The notes beneath the pieces are model-generated. The model was not told the origin of the DNA. It did no database searches and saw nothing but the letters and a program-made list of their open reading frames with translations. Positions 8,737 to 17,463 of a DNA stretch of 64,000 nt are shown in pieces; the stretch's first letter is position 1, and each line of letters opens with the position of its first letter. Made by a program: the position numbers and the translations under genes. Source of the DNA: Chromatiaceae bacterium (GTDB lineage: Bacteria; Pseudomonadota; Gammaproteobacteria; Chromatiales; Chromatiaceae); the NCBI GenBank assembly GCA_024235415.1, contig JACKML010000001.1, positions 248,001-312,000 on the forward strand, in the 5' to 3' direction.

Positions 8737-10041
8737 CTAAGCGCGGGCTTCATCCGCCATGGTCTTGAGGTGTGCGGCATCGCCGCTGAGATCATCGAAC
8801 GCGAAGGGGTTCAGGAACTGCCGCCCCCAGAGATAGGCGCGATCAACCGCACTGAGACCCGCCTCGTCGCAGACGCTCTCCCAATGCTCTATGACACCTA
8901 TCAACTGGCACTCAATGAGTCCCAAAGCTTGCTCGCGCGACAATAGGAAATGCCCTGCCGCATCCAGGCAGGTCGAAATCCGGCTTAAATGATCTTGGCC
9001 TGCAATTAACATCGACTGACCGGCCTCCTGGCCCGTGCGTGGTTGCGGGCAGATGTCATAGGCCGGGGTGAGCTCCAGACTCTCCCCATCCCAAAACGCG
9101 GCATGGTTACGAGCATGATCATCGGTGTTGCCGCATAGGATGTTGAAGACCAAACGGCCATAGAGCTCGCGCAGCGTATCTGCAGCATTGCCAAAGCGAT
9201 GGCGAATGATTTCTGCGAGATCGGCGTAGCTGGCATAGCGGGCCATCATTTCATCGAGACCAAACATGGTCAGCGCCGAGACAAACGCTTTGCGCTGCCA
9301 ACCGTCGGCCGCATGCACGCGGTCAAAGCGCTCAATGAGCAGCACGTCCTTATGCGCCGAAGTCGTCAAACGAACAGGCGCAACATTCAGCCCGACCAAT
9401 TGCGCTGACCGCATGGCAATGAATTCGGCTTTGACGATGCTGTAGATATCCGACGCCGAAGAAAACTTGGCGATGTATTTGACGTCGCCGTCTTCGATCA
9501 GGGCTTTGGGGCGGGCTCCACCGATCGAGCTGCCATGATGCAACGCCTGATCAAGCTCGGGCGTTAGCGGCACTCCCTGCTCAACCTTCTCGGCCGAGCG
9601 CACCAGCTCTTCCAAAGAAACGTTCTGTGTCAGGCGCGGGACATACTCGGTGGCTGAGCGCTGAAAATCTAAAGCGCCAATGCGGTCGGAGCCGGTTTCT
9701 AGCAAGCAAGTCAGCTCATCAAGATCGATTGACTCGGCCTGCTTGCCCTTGAGACCAAACTTCTTATTGATCAGAACTCGCCGCCCCCAAGCATCGGGAG
9801 AAGCGTCACGAATGCAGCTGGGAATCTGCAGGCCCGGCAGCAATGGCAAGATCCCGGAACGCAATGGTAGCTCGGGTTCATAGATGGGAATCGCATTGTC
9901 GCGGGCAAGATAGCTTTTGCCGTAATTGAAAACAACACTGCCATTCTCAGCAGTGAGCTTCCCGGCAACGACCGGCTCCACTGCTCCGGGCAGCCAGATC
10001 CAGACAAAGGCTTCGCTGTAGGGCTGTTTAGAAGTCGTCAT
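8737..10041 (-). CDS. Second HipA-family kinase-like protein
   Basis: ATG 10041 gives 434 residues starting MTTSKQPYSEAF, with AGGAAAGG about 8 nt upstream. An N-terminal HipA-like region (about 10-125, including PLLPGLQIPSCIRDASPDAWG) precedes the kinase part: SSIGGARPK (171-179), a lysine in YIAKFS (about 192), ERFDR (237-241), NTDDHARN (305-312) and YDI (328-330). Nucleotide- and metal-binding positions are therefore conserved. It differs strongly from the 7143-8438 HipA, so it is not a recent duplicate. The upstream XRE gene overlaps its start by 14 nt, implying coupled translation. It is probably a toxin of a HipBA-type module, although its substrate cannot be deduced. Confidence 0.85.
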   Translation of the reverse strand: MTTSKQPYSEAFVWIWLPGAVEPVVAGKLTAENGSVVFNYGKSYLARDNAIPIYEPELPLRSGILPLLPGLQIPSCIRDASPDAWGRRVLINKKFGLKGKQAESIDLDELTCLLETGSDRIGALDFQRSATEYVPRLTQNVSLEELVRSAEKVEQGVPLTPELDQALHHGSSIGGARPKALIEDGDVKYIAKFSSASDIYSIVKAEFIAMRSAQLVGLNVAPVRLTTSAHKDVLLIERFDRVHAADGWQRKAFVSALTMFGLDEMMARYASYADLAEIIRHRFGNAADTLRELYGRLVFNILCGNTDDHARNHAAFWDGESLELTPAYDICPQPRTGQEAGQSMLIAGQDHLSRISTCLDAAGHFLLSREQALGLIECQLIGVIEHWESVCDEAGLSAVDRAYLWGRQFLNPFAFDDLSGDAAHLKTMADEARA

Positions 10042-10363
10042 CGACGGGAACCTTTCCTGGTTTGCGCACCGCGCTGGGCAGCAATGCGAGCTTGTCATCG
10101 GTGCGGGCTATGTGGCTGGCCAATCGCGCACTGCCTGAATCGAACAGAGGCACGCCGACGAGGCTCGCGACTTCAAAGACCAGGCCGAGGGCCACAGAGA
10201 GATCGCCCTTTTCTATTTTCTGGAGGGTGGCGCGAGAGAGCCCAGCGCGCTCGGCGAGCTCTTGCTCGGTCCATTTGCGCTGCTTGCGCCCTAGGCGGAT
10301 CTGCTTGCCAAGCAGGGAGGCTGCCTCACGCGTGTAGCTGGAATAAATTCTGTCTTTGGTCAT
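10028..10363 (-). CDS. XRE-family regulator, probable antitoxin of the second HipA module
   Basis: From ATG 10363 the product is 111 residues. A helix-turn-helix spans about residues 18-70 (LGKQIRLGRKQRKWTEQELA then ERAGLSRATLQKIEKG). A flexible tail ends PGKVPVDDDF, and its last codons overlap the start of the hipA-like gene by 14 nt. A GTG at 10399 would add 12 residues and is less likely. HipB-like proteins autoregulate their operon; repeated ACTATT half-sites at 10391-10419 directly upstream are candidate operators. The pairing with the kinase is inferred from overlap and order. Confidence 0.85.
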   Translation of the reverse strand: MTKDRIYSSYTREAASLLGKQIRLGRKQRKWTEQELAERAGLSRATLQKIEKGDLSVALGLVFEVASLVGVPLFDSGSARLASHIARTDDKLALLPSAVRKPGKVPVDDDF

Positions 10364-10390
10364 CGCACCAACACCTAAATTGAACAGCAG

Positions 10391-10419
10391 AATAGTCACG
10401 AAACTATTGCATGACTATT
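10391..10419. promoter_or_regulatory. Putative operator of the xre-hipA module
   Basis: An inverted repeat AATAGTCA (10391-10398) / TGACTATT (10412-10419) contains three half-sites: AATAGT at 10391, ACTATT at 10403 and ACTATT at 10414. The last two are direct repeats 11 bp apart, one helical turn. It lies 28 bp upstream of the XRE start in an AT-rich stretch, where the promoter should also be. TTGTTA at 10440-10435 (minus) is a possible -35. Confidence 0.45.
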
Positions 10420-10433
10420 TTAATCGCCATATC

Positions 10434-10769
10434 TTAACAATTCATCAAGAACAATGACCACCAAAACAGGCAGGTTAACATCCTCGAACCCAGCCGCTCA
10501 CCCAGTCCTTTGCACCGACTCTGTTCCTGCTTCCACCCCTTTTGAGTGACGGCAATTTCCTCGGAGTATCTGGTAAGAATCTTGGAAAGCTTTAGAGTCA
10601 GCGTTTCCGACAGGTCCAGATAGGTTGAACGCTCAAGATCACTCTCAGCTTTCCTTGCCCACGCATGAGCAGTGGATCGACTAGTGAATGTCTTTGACAG
10701 GGCTGGAAGACCCACACGCCTAACCCTCACTCGATACCTGCCGGAGGGTGTCTTATATAATCTTGCCAT
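10434..10769 (-). pseudogene. Truncated tyrosine-family phage integrase
   Basis: ATG 10769 (AAGG just upstream) opens a 111-codon frame. Its first about 85 residues (MARLYKTPSGRYRVRVRRVG, then SKTFTSRSTAHAWARKAESDLERS and ILTRYSEEI) match the N-terminal arm/core-binding region of site-specific integrases. After about residue 95 (GERLGSRM) similarity ends, and the catalytic domain with its Arg-His-Arg-Tyr residues is absent. It starts 112 bp from the 3' end of the initiator tRNA gene, the usual position of an integrase that used a tRNA gene as attachment site. It is the relic of a mobile element. Confidence 0.8.
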
Positions 10770-10821
10770 TGCCTTGTCCCCATATAGTCCCGAATGGCAA
10801 ACAGCAGGAAAGACAAGCAAC

Positions 10822-10857
10822 AAAAAAGGCTTACCCCGAGAGGGATAAGCCTTTTTT
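10822..10857 (-). terminator. Rho-independent terminator of the initiator tRNA gene
   Basis: On the minus strand GGCTTATCCC, a TCTC loop and GGGGTAAGCC form a 10-bp stem with one mismatch, followed by TTTTTT. It sits 24 bp beyond the tRNA 3' end. A-tracts on both sides allow it to work in either direction, so it also shields the tRNA gene from the integrase relic. Confidence 0.85.
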
Positions 10858-10880
10858 CCGTTACTTACGTAACTTAAATT

Positions 10881-10957
<77 letters not shown>

Positions 10958-10970
10958 ACTGACATTAGTG

Positions 10971-10999
10971 ATTCTACATATACCGGCTCTGCAGAACAA
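10971..10999 (-). promoter_or_regulatory. Promoter of initiator tRNA
   Basis: Minus-strand TTGTTC (10999-10994), a 17-bp spacer and TAGAAT (10976-10971) form a good sigma-70 promoter. Transcription would start near 10964, about 7 nt before the tRNA 5' end. Confidence 0.6.
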
Positions 11000-11037
11000 C
11001 CGGAATATGGCGTTTTTTGTTCAGTACACGCCGCGTA

Positions 11038-12477
11038 TCAGGCACCGAATGCTGCCCTGCAGACGCCCAGCAATGCGGCCGGGAACAGCCCGAGGCCGAG
11101 CACGGCCAATCCATTGACGGACATCATCACGCGCGCGTCCATCGATGCCACCAGCGGTGCACTGTCGATCGGTTTGTCGAAGTACATCACCTTGACCACG
11201 CGGATGTAATAGAAGGCGCCGATGATCGAGAAAAACACCGCCACTGCGGCCAGCCACACCATGTCGATACTGATCACCGCGTCGAGCACGAACAACTTGG
11301 CGAAGAACCCGACGGTCGGCGGCACCCCTGCCATCGAGAACAGGATCAACAGCATCATGAACGCCAGCCATGGGCTGCGGTCGTTCAACCCCTTGAGGTC
11401 GTGGATGTTCTCGGCATCAAATCCTTTGCGGCTGAGCATTGCGATAACACCGAATCCACCGGCAGCGGTCAGCGCGTAGACGATGGCGTAGAACATCGCC
11501 GCGGCATAGCCCTTGTCGCTACCTGCAAGCAGACCAAGGAAGATGAAGCCGACATGCGAGATCGTCGAATAGGCCAGCATGCGCTTGATGTTGGTCTGTG
11601 CGATCGCGACCAGGTTGCCCAGCGCCATCGACAGTACCGCCAGGATCACCAGCATGTCCTGCCATTGCGCCAGCAGCCCCCCCATGCCGTCGACCAGCAG
11701 GCGGATCGCCAACGCAAAGGCCGCAATCTTCGGCGCGCTGCCCAGAAACAGGGTAACGGCGGTTGGTGCGCCGTGGTACACGTCTGGCACCCACATGTGG
11801 AACGGCACAGCGCCGAACTTGAACGAAACGCCGATTACGATGAATACGAGGCCGAACACCAGGACGGTCTGGTCGGCCTTGCCGCTGGCGATGACTGCGG
11901 CCACTTCGGGCAACACCAGTTGACCAGTCGCGCCGTAGACCATCGAAATTCCGTACAGCAACATCCCCGAAGCCAGCGCCCCCAGGACGAAGTATTTCAT
12001 CGCCGCCTCGGCGCCACTGTCGGAGTCACGATTGAACGCAACCAGGGCGTAAAGGCACAGCGCCAGCAACTCGAGGCCCAGATACACCGTCAGGAAGCTG
12101 TTGGCTGAGATCATGACCATCATGCCCAGCACTGCAAACAGGCCCAGCGCGTAATATTCGCCGCGCAATATGCCCTGACCACGCAGGTAGTCCTTGGCAT
12201 ACACGAAGGCGAACAGCGCAATCAGCAACAGCCCCGTCTTGAGCACATCGGACATCGGGTCACGCACGAAACTGCCGTCGAAAAGAATCTCCCGTTCCGG
12301 CCCAGCACCGATCAGCGTGAGGCCGATCGCCCCGATCAGGGTTGCCAACGCCAGACCGTAGGTCAGCAGGCGCGTGCGCTCAGTCAGGAACAGATCGATC
12401 ACGAGAATCAGGCAGGCAGCCGTCAGGAGAAAAATCTCCGGCAGTGCGGGTTGCAGTGAAGCGAGGTTGTATTGCAT
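11038..12477 (-). CDS. nuoN: NADH-quinone oxidoreductase subunit N
   Basis: This 479-residue protein is the typical NuoN length, with about 14 hydrophobic helices. It is one of the three antiporter-like proton-pumping subunits of the Complex I membrane arm. The conserved lysine-bearing helices and the segment with MLAYSTISHVGFIFLG (the proton_antipo_M signature) are present. It is the last gene of the nuo operon, 41 nt after nuoM, and is followed by the separately promoted initiator tRNA. The start begins MQYNLASLQPALPEIF, as in relatives. Confidence 0.97.
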   Translation of the reverse strand: MQYNLASLQPALPEIFLLTAACLILVIDLFLTERTRLLTYGLALATLIGAIGLTLIGAGPEREILFDGSFVRDPMSDVLKTGLLLIALFAFVYAKDYLRGQGILRGEYYALGLFAVLGMMVMISANSFLTVYLGLELLALCLYALVAFNRDSDSGAEAAMKYFVLGALASGMLLYGISMVYGATGQLVLPEVAAVIASGKADQTVLVFGLVFIVIGVSFKFGAVPFHMWVPDVYHGAPTAVTLFLGSAPKIAAFALAIRLLVDGMGGLLAQWQDMLVILAVLSMALGNLVAIAQTNIKRMLAYSTISHVGFIFLGLLAGSDKGYAAAMFYAIVYALTAAGGFGVIAMLSRKGFDAENIHDLKGLNDRSPWLAFMMLLILFSMAGVPPTVGFFAKLFVLDAVISIDMVWLAAVAVFFSIIGAFYYIRVVKVMYFDKPIDSAPLVASMDARVMMSVNGLAVLGLGLFPAALLGVCRAAFGA

Positions 12478-12518
12478 ACGGGCTTACCGGGTCTGCGCCT
12501 TTAAGTCGGAAAGTGGGC

Positions 12519-14033
12519 TCAAAGCTTGGTCACGGCAATGTGCCTGACCAGGTTTTCGATCGATGCGTCCATCACCTCGATCAGGGGTGCCGGCCAGAGA
12601 CCAAGAATCAGCACCGCGACCGCCAGCGAGCTGAGTACCAGGGCTTCACGCCTGTTGATGTCCTCGAGCGCAGCCACCTTGGCTGAGCCGACTTCGCCAT
12701 ACACGACGCGCTTGACCATCCACAGCGTGTAGGCGGCACCGACGATCAATGTCGTCGCGGCCAGGAAGGCAAACCAGAAGTCGGCGCGGAAGCTCGCCAG
12801 GATCACCATGAACTCGCCGACGAAACCGGAGGTGCCGGGCAGGCCGGCGTTGGCCATGGCGAAAAACACCATGAAGGCTGCAAACCAGGGCATCACGTTG
12901 ACGACGCCGCCGTAGTCGTTGATCTCGCGGCTGTGCATGCGGTCATACAGCACCCCGACACACAGGAACATCGCCGCCGAGATGAAGCCGTGAGACACCA
13001 TCTGCACCATACCACCCTGCATTCCAAGGATCGCACCACTGTCGACGTCGCTACGCCCCAGGATGATGAACACAATGAAGAAACCAAGGGTCACGAAACC
13101 CATGTGTGCGATCGACGAGTACGCGATGAGCTTCTTCATGTCCTGCTGCACGAGGGCCACGAACCCGATGTACACCACGGCGATAAGCGACATCGTGATG
13201 ATCAGCCAGTCGAGTTCGCTGCTGGCATCCGGTGTGATCGGCAGGCTGAAACGCAGGAAACCATAGCCGCCGATCTTCAGCATGATCGCCGCCAGAATCA
13301 CCGAGCCACCGGTCGGCGCCTCAACGTGAGCATCCGGCAGCCAGGTATGCACCGGCCACATCGGCACCTTCACCGCGAACGCCAGCAGGAAGGCGACGAA
13401 GATCAATACCTGCTCGGTAAGGTTCAGTTTCAGATCATGGAACGCCAGGATCTCCATCGAACCCGATTTGAAGTACATGTAGATCAGGGCGACCAGCATG
13501 AATACCGAGCCGAGGAACGTATAAAGAAAGAACTTTATCGTCGCATAGACACGGTTGGGCCCGCCCCACACCCCGATGATGATAAACATCGGGATCAGCA
13601 TCGCCTCCCAGAACACGTAGAACAGCATCGCGTCCAGCGCAGCGAACACGCCAACCATCACGCCTTCCATGATCAGGAAGGCCGCCATGTATTGCGACGG
13701 CTTGTACTGAATGACCTCCCAGCCCGCGATGATCACCAGTATCGAGATGAAGGTTGTCAGCAGGATAAGCGGCATCGATATACCATCAACGCCGAGGTAA
13801 TAGTAGACGTCGAACGCCGGCACCCAGGCCGCCTTCTCGACGAACTGCATCTGCGCAGAGGCGACATCAAACCCGGTGTACAGCGGGATGCTGACAAGGA
13901 ACGTCAGTACCGCAAAGATCAATGCCAACCAGCGCGATACGTTCGGTGCCCGGTCGCCACTCGCCAGCACGATTGCACCACCCAGTATCGGGAGCCAAAT
14001 CGTCGCACTGATAATCGGCCAGTCTGCAGTCAT
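12519..14033 (-). CDS. nuoM: NADH-quinone oxidoreductase subunit M
   Basis: The protein has 504 residues and is a polytopic antiporter-like subunit of Complex I that pumps protons in the membrane arm. Recognisable segments include AFAVKVPMWPVHTWLPDAHV (antiporter helix with key Lys and His) and KKLIAYSSIAHMGFVTLG. Family members usually have about 490-510 residues, so it is complete. It lies 52 nt after nuoL and 41 nt before nuoN, in the standard L-M-N order. Confidence 0.97.
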   Translation of the reverse strand: MTADWPIISATIWLPILGGAIVLASGDRAPNVSRWLALIFAVLTFLVSIPLYTGFDVASAQMQFVEKAAWVPAFDVYYYLGVDGISMPLILLTTFISILVIIAGWEVIQYKPSQYMAAFLIMEGVMVGVFAALDAMLFYVFWEAMLIPMFIIIGVWGGPNRVYATIKFFLYTFLGSVFMLVALIYMYFKSGSMEILAFHDLKLNLTEQVLIFVAFLLAFAVKVPMWPVHTWLPDAHVEAPTGGSVILAAIMLKIGGYGFLRFSLPITPDASSELDWLIITMSLIAVVYIGFVALVQQDMKKLIAYSSIAHMGFVTLGFFIVFIILGRSDVDSGAILGMQGGMVQMVSHGFISAAMFLCVGVLYDRMHSREINDYGGVVNVMPWFAAFMVFFAMANAGLPGTSGFVGEFMVILASFRADFWFAFLAATTLIVGAAYTLWMVKRVVYGEVGSAKVAALEDINRREALVLSSLAVAVLILGLWPAPLIEVMDASIENLVRHIAVTKL

Positions 14034-14085
14034 GATTCAATCGTCTCTAAATTCTGTTTCCGATGGGTCGCCGTCGTCGACCGGA

Positions 14086-16035
14086 TCAACCACGCAGCAC
14101 GAACCACGCCAGCAGGCCAAGCAGTCCGACGATGATCGCCATCGCATAGTGGTAGAGCATGCCCGTCTGCAGGTAACGCACCGCCGTGGCAAAGCGGCCC
14201 ACCGAATGTGCCGTCCCGTTTACCGCGATACCGTCAATCACTGCGCGATCGCCGACCATCCAAAGGAACTTGCCCAGCATCTTGCTGCCGCCGGCGAATA
14301 CCATCTGGTTGAACTCGTCGAAACCATACTTGCGATCGAGAATGAAGTGCGCCCAATCGAACCGGATCGCCAGATTGCGCGCAATTTCGGGTTTACGCGT
14401 ATAGATGAACCAGGCGGTTGCCAGCCCGGCCATCGCCAGCCAGAAAGGCAGCGCCATCACGCCATGCAACATGAACGCAAAAGCACCGTCGAAATGGATC
14501 TGCCCGAGGGTGTCATGCACGGCGGCAACCGTCAGCACGCCGTCGAAGTAGTCACCGAACAGCATCGGACCAACCGTGAAGTAACCGATGAACACCGACG
14601 GTATGGCAAGCAGAATCAGCGGCACCGTAACCACGGCGGGTGATTCGTGCAGATGTTCCCGGGCATGCTCATCGCGCGGACCCTTGCCATGGAACACCAG
14701 GAAATACATGCGGAAACTGTACAGAGCCGTCACGAACACGCCGGCCACCAGCAACACATGCGCATAGCCGGCACCGGCAATCTGCGAATGGTGCACGGCT
14801 TCGATGATCGCGTCCTTCGAGAAGAAACCGGAGAAGCCCGGGAAGCCAATCAGCGCCAACGAGCCGAGTAAGGCCGTCCAATGCGTGATCGGCATGTACT
14901 TGCGGATGCCGCCCATCTTGCGGATATCCTGTTCATGGTGCATGCCGATGATTACCGAACCGGCACCAAGGAACAGCAGGGCCTTGAAGAAGGCATGGGT
15001 CATCAGGTGGAAAAGACCAGCCGCGTATGCCGAGGCACCCAGCGCGGCGATCATGTAACCGAGCTGCGACAGCGTCGAATACGCGACCACGCGTTTGATA
15101 TCGTTCTGCACGATGCCAATCAGGCCCATGAAAAACGCCGTGGTTGCACCGATCACCAGGACGAAAGTCAACGCCGTCTCAGACAACTCGAACAGCGGCG
15201 ACATGCGCGCCACCATGAAGATACCTGCGGTGACCATGGTCGCGGCATGGATCAGCGCCGAGATGGGAGTCGGGCCCTCCATCGAGTCCGGCAGCCATAC
15301 GTGTAGCGGCACCTGCGCCGACTTGCCCATGGCGCCGATGAACAACAGGATGCAGATAACTGTCATCAGCATCCAGCTGCTGTCGCCCCAGATGACGATC
15401 GTCTTGTCAGCGAGCTGCGGCGCGCGATCGAACACTTCCTTGTAGTCCAGGCTGCCGAAGTACATCGCGATGGCGGCGATACCCAGAATGAAACCGAAAT
15501 CGCCGACACGGTTGACCAGGAAGGCCTTCATGTTGGCAAAGATCGCTGTCTCACGTTTGAAATAGAAGCCGATCAGCAGGTAAGACACCAGGCCGACCGC
15601 CTCCCAGCCGAAGAACAACTGCAGGAAGTTGTTGGCCATGACCAGCATCAGCATCGAGAACGTGAACAGCGCGATGTAGCTGAAGAAGCGCTCGTAACCC
15701 TCTTCGTGCGCCATGTAACCGATGGTGTAGATATGGACCATCAGCGAGACGAAAGTCACCACCGCCATCATCATCGCCGTCAGGCCGTCGATCAGGAATC
15801 CGATCTCCATGCGCAGACCGTCGGTGACCATCCAGGTATAAACGGTGTCGTTGTAGGTGACCGCGTCCCCAAACGCGAATTGCCATAGCACGTAGAGCGA
15901 CAGTACGCACGAGACGCCCACACCAAGTATGGTCACCGAGTGCGCGCCTACGCGTCCCACCTGGTTGCGCAGCAGGCCCGCGATGATGGCACCGAGCAGC
16001 GGCGCCAGAACGATGGTCAGTAGGATCGGTTCCAT
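14086..16035 (-). CDS. nuoL: NADH-quinone oxidoreductase subunit L
   Basis: This 649-residue protein is the largest antiporter-like subunit, carrying at its C-terminus the long lateral helix that braces the membrane arm. The signatures FFGWEAVGLVSYLLIGF, SAQVPLHVWLPDSMEGPTPI and KRVVAYSTLSQLGYM are visible. It follows nuoK by 2 nt, indicating a tightly packed operon. Length agrees with the family (about 610-670). Confidence 0.97.
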   Translation of the reverse strand: MEPILLTIVLAPLLGAIIAGLLRNQVGRVGAHSVTILGVGVSCVLSLYVLWQFAFGDAVTYNDTVYTWMVTDGLRMEIGFLIDGLTAMMMAVVTFVSLMVHIYTIGYMAHEEGYERFFSYIALFTFSMLMLVMANNFLQLFFGWEAVGLVSYLLIGFYFKRETAIFANMKAFLVNRVGDFGFILGIAAIAMYFGSLDYKEVFDRAPQLADKTIVIWGDSSWMLMTVICILLFIGAMGKSAQVPLHVWLPDSMEGPTPISALIHAATMVTAGIFMVARMSPLFELSETALTFVLVIGATTAFFMGLIGIVQNDIKRVVAYSTLSQLGYMIAALGASAYAAGLFHLMTHAFFKALLFLGAGSVIIGMHHEQDIRKMGGIRKYMPITHWTALLGSLALIGFPGFSGFFSKDAIIEAVHHSQIAGAGYAHVLLVAGVFVTALYSFRMYFLVFHGKGPRDEHAREHLHESPAVVTVPLILLAIPSVFIGYFTVGPMLFGDYFDGVLTVAAVHDTLGQIHFDGAFAFMLHGVMALPFWLAMAGLATAWFIYTRKPEIARNLAIRFDWAHFILDRKYGFDEFNQMVFAGGSKMLGKFLWMVGDRAVIDGIAVNGTAHSVGRFATAVRYLQTGMLYHYAMAIIVGLLGLLAWFVLRG

Positions 16036-16037
16036 CT

Positions 16038-16343
16038 CTAGCCCTTCAAGGTATCCAGGTCGGCAACATTGATCGTGCGCCGATTGCGGAACAGCACGAC
16101 CAGAATCGCCAGGCCGATCGCCGCCTCAGCGGCCGCCACGGTAAGAATAAAGAAGACAAAGACCTGGCCAGCGGTGTCGCCAAGGAAATGCGAGAAAGCG
16201 ACGAAGTTCATATTCACCGCGAGCAGCATCAGCTCGATACACATCAGCAGCAGGATCACGTTCTTGCGATTGAGGAAGATGCCCGCAACGCTGAGCGAGA
16301 ACAGGATCGCACCCACAATCAGGTAATCCGACAGGGCAATCAT
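16038..16343 (-). CDS. nuoK: NADH-quinone oxidoreductase subunit K
   Basis: Start ATG 16343 overlaps the nuoJ stop (TGATG), giving the standard 101 residues. Three hydrophobic helices carry the conserved membrane glutamates (CIELMLLAVN and AAAEAAIGLAI) needed for proton translocation. A longer in-frame reading upstream is antifamily sequence and overlaps nuoJ, so it is rejected. Confidence 0.96.
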   Translation of the reverse strand: MIALSDYLIVGAILFSLSVAGIFLNRKNVILLLMCIELMLLAVNMNFVAFSHFLGDTAGQVFVFFILTVAAAEAAIGLAILVVLFRNRRTINVADLDTLKG

Positions 16344-16948
16344 CAGCCTTTCTCCTCTGCGTCCATTTTGATCACACGCAGGCGATCGCGGGCCTTGACC
16401 GTCGACTGGCGCGAAGGGTCCTGGTACTTGGTCTCGGGACGCTTGCGCATCGTCAGGCCGATCGCGGCGACGATACCGACCAACAGGATCACCGCGGCGA
16501 TCTCGAATGCGTAGAGGTGCTGGGTAAACAAAGCCAAGCCCAGCTCTTCGGTATTGCTGTACTCCGCGGGATTGGCTGGCGGGGCAGCCACCGAGTCCAG
16601 GCCGAAACGCTTCGGCCCGACCACCATCACCAGTTCCACGACCATCGCCAATGCGACGAGGATGGCCACGGGTGCATTGCGCACGAATCCGGCGCGCAGC
16701 TCCGCGATGTTGATATCGAGCATCATCACCACGAACAGGAACAGCACCATTACCGCACCGACATACACCAGCACCAGGGCAATCGCGAGAAACTCGGCCT
16801 CGGCGAGCATCCACAGCCCGGCACTGTTGAAGAAAGCCAGCACCAGGAACAGGGCCGAGTGCACCGGGTTCTTACGGGTGATGACCATCACCGCGGCGAA
16901 TACGAGGATCGCCGCGAAGACATAGAACAGAAACGTTTCGAAACTCAT
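16343..16948 (-). CDS. nuoJ: NADH-quinone oxidoreductase subunit J
   Basis: This 201-residue protein has five predicted membrane helices. It is the ND6-type subunit next to the quinone site. The N-terminal MSFETFLFYVFAAILVFAAV and the conserved glycine/tyrosine helix ALVLVYVGAVMVLFLFVVMM identify it. The C-terminal tail is charged and cytoplasmic. It sits 15 nt after nuoI and shares one base with nuoK. Confidence 0.96.
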   Translation of the reverse strand: MSFETFLFYVFAAILVFAAVMVITRKNPVHSALFLVLAFFNSAGLWMLAEAEFLAIALVLVYVGAVMVLFLFVVMMLDINIAELRAGFVRNAPVAILVALAMVVELVMVVGPKRFGLDSVAAPPANPAEYSNTEELGLALFTQHLYAFEIAAVILLVGIVAAIGLTMRKRPETKYQDPSRQSTVKARDRLRVIKMDAEEKG

Positions 16949-16963
16949 GTTGATGTACCCGGG

Positions 16964-17452
16964 TCAGCGCACGTTCGCTTGTGCGGCCCGGTCGGCCGCC
17001 AACTGCTGTTCGTACTTGTCGCCGATGTCGAGCAGCATCTGCTTGGTCATGATCTGCTCGCCACGGTTCTCAAAGTGATATTCGTAGACGCGCGTCTCGA
17101 CGATGGAATCCACCGGGCAGGATTCTTCGCAGAATCCGCAATAGATGCACTTGAACAGGTCGATATCGTAGCGGGTCGTACGGCGCGAACCGTCGTCACG
17201 CGGCTCGGCCTCGATCGTGATCGCCAGCGCCGGGCAGACCGCCTCGCACAGTTTGCAGGCGATGCAGCGTTCCTCCCCGTTCGGATAACGGCGCAGTGCG
17301 TGCAGTCCGCGAAAACGCGGTGATACCGGCGCTTTCTGCTCCGGATACTGCAAGGTGAACTTGCGGGCAAAGAAGTAGCTGCCAGTGACGCTCAGGCCCC
17401 GGAGGAGTTCGAAAAGGAACAGGCTGCGGATGTAATTCGTAATCGCTTTCAT
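16964..17452 (-). CDS. nuoI: NADH-quinone oxidoreductase subunit I (2x 4Fe-4S)
   Basis: The protein has 162 residues with two ferredoxin motifs, CIACKLCEAVCP and CIYCGFCEESCP, that bind clusters N6a and N6b in the peripheral arm and pass electrons towards NuoB. An amphipathic N-terminal helix (LFLFELLRGLSVTGSYFF) docks on the membrane. All eight cluster cysteines are present. It lies 11 nt after nuoH. Confidence 0.97.
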   Translation of the reverse strand: MKAITNYIRSLFLFELLRGLSVTGSYFFARKFTLQYPEQKAPVSPRFRGLHALRRYPNGEERCIACKLCEAVCPALAITIEAEPRDDGSRRTTRYDIDLFKCIYCGFCEESCPVDSIVETRVYEYHFENRGEQIMTKQMLLDIGDKYEQQLAADRAAQANVR

Positions 17453-17463
17453 ATCTGCATGCC

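Noticed and set aside
1..10880. Direct repeat of the tRNA-fMet 3' end marking the far island border
   Set aside because: Reading by eye I found no copy of the tRNA 3' segment in this stretch; the far border may lie outside the window.
11017..12108. Open frame of 363 codons opposite nuoN
   Set aside because: Antisense to an unambiguous nuoN; composition rich in His and Gln, typical of shadow frames.
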